Below are positions 1 through 6,428 of a stretch of DNA of 10,862 nt, piece after piece. Position 1 is the first letter of the stretch. Every line of letters begins with the position of its first letter. Position numbers and translations under genes: made by a program. Source of the DNA: Solirubrobacterales bacterium (lineage in GTDB: Bacteria > Actinomycetota > Thermoleophilia > Solirubrobacterales > Solirubrobacteraceae); contig JACCYI010000229.1 in the NCBI GenBank assembly GCA_013696535.1, positions 1 to 10,862 of the forward strand, in the 5' to 3' direction. The notes below the pieces were generated by a model. It saw nothing but the letters and a program-made list of their open reading frames with translations, made no database searches and was not told the DNA's origin.

Positions 1-1
1 G

Positions 2-502
2 CTGTGCTCCCTGGCCGGGGCCGGGTGGGTGGACGTCGTCCGTGCCGTCGGCCGGCGCTGGGGGCAAGGGGCCGGAGCGACGGCGGTCGCGCTGATCCTC
101 GTGGCGACGATGCCGTTCGTCGTGCACGAAGCGGGGACGTTCGCCAAGGACATGCGCCTCGTACGAGCCGAAGCGGCCCTGTACCGCGATCTCGACAACG
201 CCGTCGCCGCCGCCGGCGGCGCCGCTCGGGCGCGGAGCTGCGGCGCCATCTACACGGGCAACTTCGACACGACGGCGCTGGCCTGGCGCCTGCACGTGCC
301 CCTGGAGCGCGCCGAGATCGTGCCGTACGGGCCCGGGATCGTCTTCGCCGCGCGGCGGTTCAGCTTGACCCGTCCGCAGCCGTCCGTCCTGAGTCGCGAC
401 CGTCGTTATCGCCTCGTCGCCGGGACCCGCCGGTGGGTGGTCCGCGCGAGATGCGGACCGGCGGCGCCGCGTCGCGTGTTGCCCCGTCCCCGGCAGGATT
501 GA
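2..502 (+). CDS. C-terminal part of a membrane-anchored protein (5' end outside window)
   Basis: The frame is open from the left edge to the TGA at 500-502, so the start lies upstream; about 166 residues are visible. A hydrophobic stretch at roughly 80-130 (ATAVALILVATMPFVV) looks like a last membrane helix. It is followed by about 125 residues of arginine-rich soluble domain, probably extracytoplasmic. The next gene, a GT-C glycosyltransferase, starts only 26 bp downstream on the same strand and has the same plan: membrane helices, then a C-terminal soluble domain. This fragment may therefore be the tail of a similar polytopic glycosyltransferase and part of the same operon, but no catalytic motif lies in the visible part. 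The GTG at 29 is an internal codon and not a convincing start. The function cannot be decided from this fragment. Confidence 0.6.
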   Translation: MCSLAGAGWVDVVRAVGRRWGQGAGATAVALILVATMPFVVHEAGTFAKDMRLVRAEAALYRDLDNAVAAAGGAARARSCGAIYTGNFDTTALAWRLHVPLERAEIVPYGPGIVFAARRFSLTRPQPSVLSRDRRYRLVAGTRRWVVRARCGPAAPRRVLPRPRQD

Positions 503-528
503 AGCCGCCCACCTCGTACGCTTTGTAC

Positions 529-2109
529 ATGGCCACCTACGCCTCGCGACCGCTCATGGCCGTGCGGCTGCGAGCCCTGGGCAGCTCTCGTGCCGAGCTC
601 GCGGGTATCGCACTCGGGGTGTGCGGGCTCATCGCCGTGTCGCTGCTGCTCCGCACGCGGAACCTGGGCGTGGGCTACTGGGTCGACGAAGGGCTGTCCG
701 TGGGGATCGCCGACCGTCCACTCCTCGACATCCCCGGCGTGATGCGACTCGACGGCTCGCCGCCCCTCTACTACATGGTGCTGCACGTCTGGATGGCGCT
801 GACCGGATCGACCGGCGAGGCGACGACCCATGGCCTCTCGCTGCTCTTCGCCGTCCTCACCGTGCCCTCGGCGGTGTTGCTCGCCCGCAGCCTGTTCGGC
901 ATCCGAGCCGGGTGGATCGCCGGCGTGCTCGCCGCCATGAATCCGTTCATCACCCAGTACGCCCAGGAGACGCGCATGTACGCGCTGGTGATCCTGCTCG
1001 GCACCGTCGCCACGGGCGCGTACGTCGCGGCGCTGATCCATCGCCGGCGAGCGATGCTCCCCGTCTTCTCATTGGCTCTGGCAGCGCTCCTCTACACACA
1101 CAACTGGGCGTTGTTCTTCGCGGCTTCACTGGGTCTCGTCTGGCTTTGCCTGGTCGTCTTCGAGCCGCGCGCCGGCCGCCGGGCACTACTCCGGGACGGC
1201 GTTCTCGGCTTCGGTGGCGCACTGATCCTCTATGCGCCCTGGCTGCCGACCCTGCTGTTCCAGGCCGGACACACAGGCGCCCCGTGGTCCCGGCCTCCGG
1301 ACCTGCAAGACCTCACCGAGGCGTTCTCGCGCCTCCTGGGTCCCGTGGAGCAGGTCGCCCTGCTGCTCGCCGGTGGGGTCGGGATCGCGGCCATCGCTTC
1401 CCGCAAGCGCCTGGACGCGGAGGCCCGTTCGGCGGTGGCGCTGGCGAGCATCAGCGCGCTGACGATCGCCTTTGCGTGGGGCGCGTCGCAGGTGTCGCCC
1501 GCCTGGGCGGGCCGGTACTTCGCCGTAGCGCTCCCCCCGCTGCTGCTCCTCTGCGCGCTCGGCCTCGCCCGCGCAAAAAGGCTCGGGCTGGTCGGACTGG
1601 CCCTGGTGGCCATCATGTGGTCGGGCACCGCGGGGCGCTCGGAGAAGAGCAACGTGCGCAGCGTCACGGCATCGCTCGCGCCCAGCCTGCGCCCCGGCGA
1701 TCTCGTCGTCTCCGCCCAGCCCGAGCAGCTCCCCGTTTTGGCGCACTACCTGCCTGACAACTTGCGCTGGGCCACGCTCTGGGGTCCGGTGGAGGATCTC
1801 GGTGTGACGGACTGGCGAGATGGGGTGGAGCGCCTCGAGCAGACCAGCGCCACTCGCGATCTGCGTCCTCTCGTCGACGCCCTCGCGCCGGGCCAGCGGA
1901 TCGTGTTGGTGGAGCCGATGATCTACGCCCTCGCGCGCTGGTCCGCGCCGTGGACGAGCCTCGTGCGGGTGCGTTCGGAGGAGTGGTCGCGGGCGCTGAG
2001 CAACGACGAGCGCCTCCGGGTCTCGGCGATCTATCCGCCCTCACCGTTTCCCGAGCACCCCAATCCGGTCCAGGCCACCGTCATGATCAAGGGAGGCGCC
2101 CGGGGCTGA
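529..2109 (+). CDS. GT-C fold membrane glycosyltransferase, PMT_2/ArnT-like (GT39/GT83 type)
   Basis: A polytopic membrane protein of about 526 residues that probably transfers a sugar from a polyprenyl-phosphate donor to an acceptor on the outer face of the membrane. Visible family marks: an Asp-Glu pair in the first extracytoplasmic loop (YWVDEG, residues 50-55); DGSPPLYY at 75-82, like the PPLYY motif after the first loop; and QYAQETRMYAL at 142-152, the usual Q-E-x-R-x-Y segment. Helices recur at about 23-42, 103-120, 126-140, 150-170, 177-205 and 226-246, and again to about residue 365. A soluble domain of about 150 residues follows. I chose ATG 529; ATG 556 is also possible. Neither has a clear Shine-Dalgarno sequence, and the open frame upstream of 529 overlaps the preceding gene and reads as arginine-rich noise. 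The 3' end overlaps the convergent histidine kinase gene by 69 bp. Donor and acceptor are unknown. Confidence 0.82.
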   Translation: MATYASRPLMAVRLRALGSSRAELAGIALGVCGLIAVSLLLRTRNLGVGYWVDEGLSVGIADRPLLDIPGVMRLDGSPPLYYMVLHVWMALTGSTGEATTHGLSLLFAVLTVPSAVLLARSLFGIRAGWIAGVLAAMNPFITQYAQETRMYALVILLGTVATGAYVAALIHRRRAMLPVFSLALAALLYTHNWALFFAASLGLVWLCLVVFEPRAGRRALLRDGVLGFGGALILYAPWLPTLLFQAGHTGAPWSRPPDLQDLTEAFSRLLGPVEQVALLLAGGVGIAAIASRKRLDAEARSAVALASISALTIAFAWGASQVSPAWAGRYFAVALPPLLLLCALGLARAKRLGLVGLALVAIMWSGTAGRSEKSNVRSVTASLAPSLRPGDLVVSAQPEQLPVLAHYLPDNLRWATLWGPVEDLGVTDWRDGVERLEQTSATRDLRPLVDALAPGQRIVLVEPMIYALARWSAPWTSLVRVRSEEWSRALSNDERLRVSAIYPPSPFPEHPNPVQATVMIKGGARG

Positions 2110-3531
2110 AAGGCTGGTCGGAAGCGTGAACACGAAGCGAGCGCCCGCGCCGTCGCCGCTGCTCAGCCGCAGGCTGCCGTCCATGCGCTCCGCGAGGCCG
2201 CGGCCGATCGCCAGCCCGAGACCGAAGCCGCTCTGGCTCGAAGCTCCAGGAGAGCGGTAGAAGCGCTCGAAGATCCGCTCGCGCTCCTGCGGGAGGACTC
2301 CCGGCCCGTTGTCGGCGACCTCGAGGAACGCCCAGCCGTGCTCGCGGCCGCCGGCCGTCATTTCGACGGTGCTGTCCGCCGGCGCATGGCGTAGGGCGTT
2401 GTCGACCAGGATGCGCAGGACCCGGGCGATCGCGTCCGGATCGCCGATCGCCCACGGTGGCTCAGGCGTGGTGAAGATCGCCAGGTCGATCCGGCACTCG
2501 GCGGCGCGCAGGTCGAACTCGGAGGCCACCGCGCGGGCGATCTCCGACAGCTCGACCGGCTCCGAGCGCAGCGGAACCTGGGCGTCGAGCCGCGACAGGT
2601 CGAGCAGCTCCCCCGCCAGGCTCGAAAGGCGCAGCAGCTCACGGCGGGCGCTGGCCACCTGCCGCTGCGCATCCTCGAGGTCCACCGGTTGATCGCGGAG
2701 ATCCTCCTCGAGGAGCTCCATGGTCCCCTGCAGCATGGTCAGCGGCGTCCGCAGCTCGTGGGATGCCGTGGAGACGAAAGAGCGGCGCGACGCCTCTTCG
2801 CGCTGAAGCGCCTCCTGCATCCGGGTGAGCGTCCGTGCCAGGTCGCCCACCTCGTCGCGCACGGGGTCCTCCGGCGGCGGTGGTGCGGTGGCTCCTTCCG
2901 CGGTGATGCGCAGAGCCGCCGCTCGAAGGCGCTCCAGCCGGCGCAGCAGCGTGCTCGAGATGGCGACGGAGAGCAGGACGGCCACCAGGAGGCCGACGCC
3001 GGCGGCGGCCAGGAGGGCGTTGCGGACCTGCTGGACGGCGGCCGTGACGTCGGTGAGCTGCCGCTGGGCGACGAGGATCCCGGGAGTCCGTTCGCCCGGC
3101 GGGCTCTTGAACAGCCGGACGGCGATGGTGGCCTGCTCGTCCTCGATGTCGACCACCGTCCCACGGATGCGGAGCGATCGCAGCGCCGCGAGCAGCGCCT
3201 GGCGGGTGGGCGCGCCGATGTCCGTGTCGTACTCGAACTCGTCGAGCAGGGGGTCGCTGACCAGGACCCGGGCGTTCGCGCGACCCTGCAGCCGGAGACC
3301 GGCGCTCTGGAGGGCCAGATAGCGCTCGGGCTCGCGCAACCGTCGCGCCCGCTCGAAGCTCGGGCGCGCGCCGAGGCTGGCCTGCCGGAGGGTCTCGATG
3401 TTGGAGTTGCGAAGCCGCTCGGTCAGCGGACCCACGAGCGCGTACGCCGCCACGGCGAGCGTCACGGCGCTCGTCAGGACCAGCGCCAGTAGGAGGCGCC
3501 ACCGCAGCCCGAGGGTGGGGCGCCGCTTCAC
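2041..3531 (-). CDS. Membrane sensor histidine kinase (HAMP-HisKA-HATPase_c)
   Basis: A 496-residue two-component sensor kinase. Order: membrane helix 1 at about 12-34; an extracytoplasmic sensor segment at about 35-170 with no family I recognise; membrane helix 2 at about 172-193; a HAMP linker to about 246; the HisKA H-box FVSTASHELRTPLT with the phospho-accepting His258; then the ATPase domain with the N-box (RILVDNALRHAP, Asn378), G1 (VADNGPGV, 405-412), F-box (ERIFERFYR) and G2 (GFGLGLAI, 435-442). All catalytic boxes look intact. It starts at GTG 3531, overlapping the response-regulator stop as GTGA, so the two are probably translationally coupled. After the usual kinase ending (GARFVFTLP, to 471) there are 25 extra residues; the last 22 of them, plus the stop codon, are encoded antisense to the end of the convergent glycosyltransferase gene. 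The stimulus is unknown. Confidence 0.93.
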   Translation of the reverse strand: MKRRPTLGLRWRLLLALVLTSAVTLAVAAYALVGPLTERLRNSNIETLRQASLGARPSFERARRLREPERYLALQSAGLRLQGRANARVLVSDPLLDEFEYDTDIGAPTRQALLAALRSLRIRGTVVDIEDEQATIAVRLFKSPPGERTPGILVAQRQLTDVTAAVQQVRNALLAAAGVGLLVAVLLSVAISSTLLRRLERLRAAALRITAEGATAPPPPEDPVRDEVGDLARTLTRMQEALQREEASRRSFVSTASHELRTPLTMLQGTMELLEEDLRDQPVDLEDAQRQVASARRELLRLSSLAGELLDLSRLDAQVPLRSEPVELSEIARAVASEFDLRAAECRIDLAIFTTPEPPWAIGDPDAIARVLRILVDNALRHAPADSTVEMTAGGREHGWAFLEVADNGPGVLPQERERIFERFYRSPGASSQSGFGLGLAIGRGLAERMDGSLRLSSGDGAGARFVFTLPTSLSAPGASLDHDGGLDRIGVLGKR

Positions 3532-4226
3532 GAGGGGCGGAACCGGTAGCCGCGACCCGGCACGGTGAGGATCAGGTTCGGCTCCTCGGGCCGGGCCTCG
3601 AGCTTCTCCCGGAGATGGCGGATGTGGACGTCGATCGCTCGCGGGTCGCGGTAGGCCGAATCGCCCCAGATCGCCCGCAAGAGCTCCTGTCGGTTGAAGG
3701 CGTGTCCAGGACGACTCAGGAGGTGGGCGAGCAACTCGAACTCCGAGAAGGTCAGCTTGATCGGGTTGCCCTCGACCGTCACCCGGTGCAGATCACGGTC
3801 GAGCGTCACCGGGCCGGCCTGCACGCTGCCCTCCACCACACGGCCCTGGGTCCGGCGCAGCACCGCGCGGATACGCGAGCGCAGCTCGGCGAGACCGAAC
3901 GGCTTGGTCACGTAGTCGTCGGCGCCGGATTCGAGGCCCTGTACGGCGTCCGCTTCTGAATCGAGGGCGGTCAGCATGATGATGGGGACCACGTCGCGGC
4001 GCGCCCTCAGGAGCCGCGCGACGTCGTGCCCCGTCGGGCCGGCACCGAGGGCGACGTCGAGCAGCACGACGTCGAAGGGCCGGTCGGCGGCGGCGGCCAG
4101 CGCCGCGCGGCCGTCGGCCACGGCGGTCACCCGATGACCCTCGCGCTCGAAGGACCGCCGGAGCATGTTGCGCAACGGCTGGTCATCATCGACGACGAGG
4201 ATGTCGAGCGCCGCCCCGGGCTGCAT
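3528..4226 (-). CDS. OmpR/PhoB-family response regulator
   Basis: A 232-residue two-domain transcription regulator, the usual length for the family. The receiver domain (about 8-120) has the acidic pocket Asp13/Asp14 (LVVDDD), phospho-acceptor Asp57 (VVLLDVAL), Thr86 (IIMLTA) and Lys108 (YVTKPFG). The C-terminal winged-helix domain (about 135-231) carries typical signatures: LTFSEFELLAHLLSRPGHAFNR, the RAIDVHIRHLREKLE recognition-helix region and the closing PGRGYRF. ATG 4226 is the only sensible start; no strong ribosome binding site precedes it. The stop overlaps the kinase GTG by 4 bp, so the regulator is the first gene of a two-gene operon and the kinase is its partner. The 97-bp region upstream is shared with the divergent oxidoreductase gene and holds a possible PhoB-type direct repeat. 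Autoregulation and control of the divergent gene are inferences. Confidence 0.95.
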   Translation of the reverse strand: MQPGAALDILVVDDDQPLRNMLRRSFEREGHRVTAVADGRAALAAAADRPFDVVLLDVALGAGPTGHDVARLLRARRDVVPIIMLTALDSEADAVQGLESGADDYVTKPFGLAELRSRIRAVLRRTQGRVVEGSVQAGPVTLDRDLHRVTVEGNPIKLTFSEFELLAHLLSRPGHAFNRQELLRAIWGDSAYRDPRAIDVHIRHLREKLEARPEEPNLILTVPGRGYRFRPS

Positions 4227-4262
4227 CGCGTCACGGTAGCGGACTCGCCGAGAGCCGATTAA

Positions 4263-4282
4263 GGGCTGTTAGCGGGTGTTGG
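4263..4282. promoter_or_regulatory. Candidate direct-repeat operator for the OmpR/PhoB-type regulator
   Basis: Two adjacent 10-bp units (4263-4272 and 4273-4282) agree at 7 of 10 positions, with TGTT in register one helical turn apart; on the minus strand this reads AACA-N6-AACA. OmpR/PhoB-family regulators are known to bind tandem direct repeats at 10-11 bp spacing. The site lies about 37-56 bp upstream of the regulator's own start codon, consistent with autoregulation. The match is short, so chance is a real alternative. Confidence 0.3.
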
Positions 4283-4312
4283 GCGCGCGCAGGAAGGGGC
4301 GGGAGAGCAGGC

Positions 4313-4318
4313 AAGGTG
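4313..4318 (+). promoter_or_regulatory. Ribosome binding site deciding the oxidoreductase start
   Basis: AAGGTG lies 5 nt before ATG 4324. It supports 4324 rather than an in-frame upstream codon at 4276, which sits in the promoter region and would add non-conserved residues. Confidence 0.6.
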
Positions 4319-4323
4319 CGGGC

Positions 4324-5826
4324 ATGTCCCTTGTCGACGATCAGCGTTCCACGCACACCTCCGGTCGCTTCGGCGGCTCCGAGCTCCCCGTCGCCGTCCT
4401 CGGTGGAGGCCCCGCCGGGCTGACCGCGGGATACCGGCTCGCTCAGCAGGGGCGGCCGGTGATCGTCTTCGAGGCTGAGGACCAGGTCGGAGGCATCGCC
4501 AAGACGGAAGTCCGCGACGGGTACCGCTTCGATCTGGGCGGCCACCGGTTCTTCACCAAGTCCCAGGAAGTGGATGACCTCTGGCACGAGGTGATGAAGG
4601 AGGAGTTCCTCAAACGTCCGAGGATGTCGCGCATCTACTGGAACGGCAAGTTCCTCGACTATCCACTCAACGGCATGGACGTCATCAAGAAGCTCGGCCC
4701 GGTCGAGCTCACGCGCTCACTGCTCTCCTACCTGTGGGCGGTCGTCAAGCCGAAGGGCAAGGAGGAGTCGCTCGAGGACTGGGTCTCCAATCGCTTCGGC
4801 AAGCGCCTCTACCAGCACTTCTTCAAGACCTACACCGAGAAGGTATGGGGCGTGCCGGCGACCGAGCTGCGCGCCGAGTGGGCCGCCCAGCGCATCAAGG
4901 GCCTCTCGTTCTTCTCTGCGGCGAAGTCGGCGTTCTTCGGCAACAAGGACAACAAGATCAAGTCACTGATCTCGGAGTTCCACTATCCCCGCTTCGGCCC
5001 GGGCCAGATGTGGGAGACCATGTGCGACGAGATCGTCGCCCTGGGCGGCGAGGTCCGCCTCAACACGCCCGTCGAGCAGATCGAGACCCTCGGCGGCCGG
5101 GTGCTCGCCATCCACGCCGGCGGGGAGCGCGTCGAGGTGTCCGAGGTCATCTCCTCGCTCGCGTTGCGCGACACCGTCCGCCTCTCGGCTCCCCGCGCGC
5201 CCAAGCCCGTGCAGACGGCGGGAGAAGGGTTGCGCTACCGCGACTTCCTGACCGTCGCGCTCATCGTGGACGGCGAGGACCTGTTTCCCGACAACTGGAT
5301 CTACATCCATGAGCCGGGCGTCGCGGTCGGGCGCATCCAGAACTTCCGCTCCTGGAGCCCCTGGATGGTTCCCGATCCGACCAAGGCATCCGTCGGCATG
5401 GAGTACTTCTGCAACCAGGGCGATGAGGTCTGGGCCGCGGCTGATGAGGACCTCGTCGAGATGGCCAAGGGCGAGCTCGAGGCCCTCGGGCTCGCCGACG
5501 CCTCCAAGGTCGAGCGCGGCTTCGTCACCCGGGTGCCGCTCGCGTATCCCGTCTACGACGAGGCCTACTCAGAGCACGTCGACGTCATCAAGGACTGGCT
5601 GGCCGGGCTCGCCAACCTACAGCAGGTAGGCCGCAACGGGCTGCATCGCTACAACAATTCGGACCACTCGATGCTCACCGCTCTGCGCGCCGTCGAGAAC
5701 ATCCAGCAGGGCGCGAGCCACGACCTCTGGGAGGTCAACGTGGAATCCGTCTACCTCGAAGAAGGTGTCAAGGAGGAACAGCCCTACCGCGATCCGTCCA
5801 TGGTCCCGGTCGGGGTCCGCGCCTAG
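4324..5826 (+). CDS. FAD-dependent oxidoreductase, UDP-galactopyranose mutase / protoporphyrinogen oxidase-like
   Basis: A 500-residue flavoprotein of the NAD(P)/FAD-dependent (amine-oxidase/UGM-like) superfamily. The N-terminus has the dinucleotide-binding motif VLGGGPAGLTAGYRL (25-39) with the ribose-binding acid Glu50 (VIVFEAEDQVGGIAKT). A flavin-contacting segment follows, GYRFDLGGHRFFTKSQEV (66-83), in the position of the GAHIFH segment of UDP-galactopyranose mutases. The middle (about 145-230: EDWVSNRFGKRLYQHFFKTYTEKVWG, FGPGQMWE) and the C-terminal RYNNSDHSMLTAL helix, which closes the FAD site, are strongly patterned. The gene lies among glycosyltransferases, so action on a nucleotide-linked or lipid-linked sugar is plausible; haem synthesis is less likely because no haem gene is nearby. 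Its stop overlaps that of the convergent deacetylase gene through a shared CTAG. The substrate is not known to me. Confidence 0.85.
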   Translation: MSLVDDQRSTHTSGRFGGSELPVAVLGGGPAGLTAGYRLAQQGRPVIVFEAEDQVGGIAKTEVRDGYRFDLGGHRFFTKSQEVDDLWHEVMKEEFLKRPRMSRIYWNGKFLDYPLNGMDVIKKLGPVELTRSLLSYLWAVVKPKGKEESLEDWVSNRFGKRLYQHFFKTYTEKVWGVPATELRAEWAAQRIKGLSFFSAAKSAFFGNKDNKIKSLISEFHYPRFGPGQMWETMCDEIVALGGEVRLNTPVEQIETLGGRVLAIHAGGERVEVSEVISSLALRDTVRLSAPRAPKPVQTAGEGLRYRDFLTVALIVDGEDLFPDNWIYIHEPGVAVGRIQNFRSWSPWMVPDPTKASVGMEYFCNQGDEVWAAADEDLVEMAKGELEALGLADASKVERGFVTRVPLAYPVYDEAYSEHVDVIKDWLAGLANLQQVGRNGLHRYNNSDHSMLTALRAVENIQQGASHDLWEVNVESVYLEEGVKEEQPYRDPSMVPVGVRA

Positions 5827-6428
5827 AGGATCCGCTCGAGCGCGCCGCCGAGGGCGGCGCGCATCGCCGCTTCCCCGCCGAACTGGAAGTCGAGCTGGGA
5901 GGCGTACGCCGCACAGGCGTCCAGCTTGCGACGCGTGGGGGCGACGGGTCGACCGTCGCCGTCCGGGCTTCGCAGGCCGTAGGGCAGGTCGCGGTAGCGA
6001 TGGGTCGCGATGCCGCGGGTTGCTTCGATGACCACGACGTGGTCCACGTGCCCGCCGATGCCCTGCGGCACGTAGACGACGTCGGCGTCGGGCAGGTCCA
6101 GCTCGATCGCGTCGTGCGTCGGGCCGAAGAGCGCCGCGGAGGACTCGTAGCCACGGTGCGGCGCTTCAGGCAGACCTAGGTGGATGAGCTCGTCGACCTC
6201 GAGGATCTGTGCCGCTCGCTCGTCCTCGGCTCGCCGCAGCGCCATGTAGTCGACGTGGGCTTCGATCCCCTTGCCGGTCTGGCACACCAGAGCGAAGCCG
6301 CGGGGGTCGGGGACGCTCGCGGTGAAGACCGTGAGCAGGGTCGTGTACGCGTCGAGGCCTTCGAGCACCGCTCCGGCTGAGAAGACGGCGTCGTCGAGGT
6401 GTGGCGAGACGAACAGCGCGCGCTTCAC
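5823..6428 (-). CDS. PIG-L/LmbE-family zinc-dependent N-deacetylase
   Basis: A 201-residue protein of the PIG-L/LmbE fold, whose members remove N-acetyl groups from GlcNAc-containing small molecules and lipids (MshB, BshB, PIG-L). The first metal motif is SPHLDDA (8-14; His10, Asp12, Asp13), a variant of the common (A/P)HPDDE: His and both Asp are kept, Pro becomes Leu and Glu becomes Ala. The distal motif is GGHVDH (125-130; His127, His130). I chose GTG 6428 because it overlaps the upstream glycosyltransferase stop as GTGA and starts the protein at KRALFVSPH; GTG 6458 would add ten residues. No signal peptide is visible, so it should be cytoplasmic. It is the last gene of the five-gene operon and its TAG shares CTAG with the convergent oxidoreductase stop. 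It probably acts after the GT4 enzyme, in the manner of MshA/MshB; the substrate is unknown. Confidence 0.85.
   Translation of the reverse strand: MKRALFVSPHLDDAVFSAGAVLEGLDAYTTLLTVFTASVPDPRGFALVCQTGKGIEAHVDYMALRRAEDERAAQILEVDELIHLGLPEAPHRGYESSAALFGPTHDAIELDLPDADVVYVPQGIGGHVDHVVVIEATRGIATHRYRDLPYGLRSPDGDGRPVAPTRRKLDACAAYASQLDFQFGGEAAMRAALGGALERIL
5840..5862. terminator. Perfect GC-only hairpin, possible terminator for the oxidoreductase gene
   Basis: A perfect 10-bp stem (5840-5849 with 5853-5862) of only G and C closes a 3-nt GAG loop, 13 nt after the oxidoreductase stop codon. There is no T-run on either strand, so it is not a textbook intrinsic terminator, although U-less hairpins have been proposed as terminators in GC-rich actinobacteria. 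It lies inside the end of the deacetylase coding sequence (AALGGALER), so codon composition could also produce it. Confidence 0.35.

Larger units (their letters stand above)
4227..4323. promoter_or_regulatory. Divergent intergenic region between response regulator and FAD oxidoreductase genes
   Basis: These 97 bp separate two divergently transcribed genes and should hold promoters for both. I see no convincing -35/-10 pair; the only AT-containing patch is around 4257-4262 (GATTAA). A direct repeat of TGTT at 4267-4270 and 4277-4280 is described separately. An AAGGTG ribosome binding site for the plus-strand gene is at 4313-4318. Confidence 0.55.

Noticed and set aside
208..221. 14-bp GC palindrome
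   Set aside because: It is a zero-loop run of GCC/GGC codons encoding Ala/Gly and is expected by chance in such composition.
4..528. Upstream extension of the glycosyltransferase reading frame to the left edge
   Set aside because: It overlaps the preceding gene in another frame and reads as Arg/Gly-rich noise; the membrane glycosyltransferase pattern begins after ATG 529.
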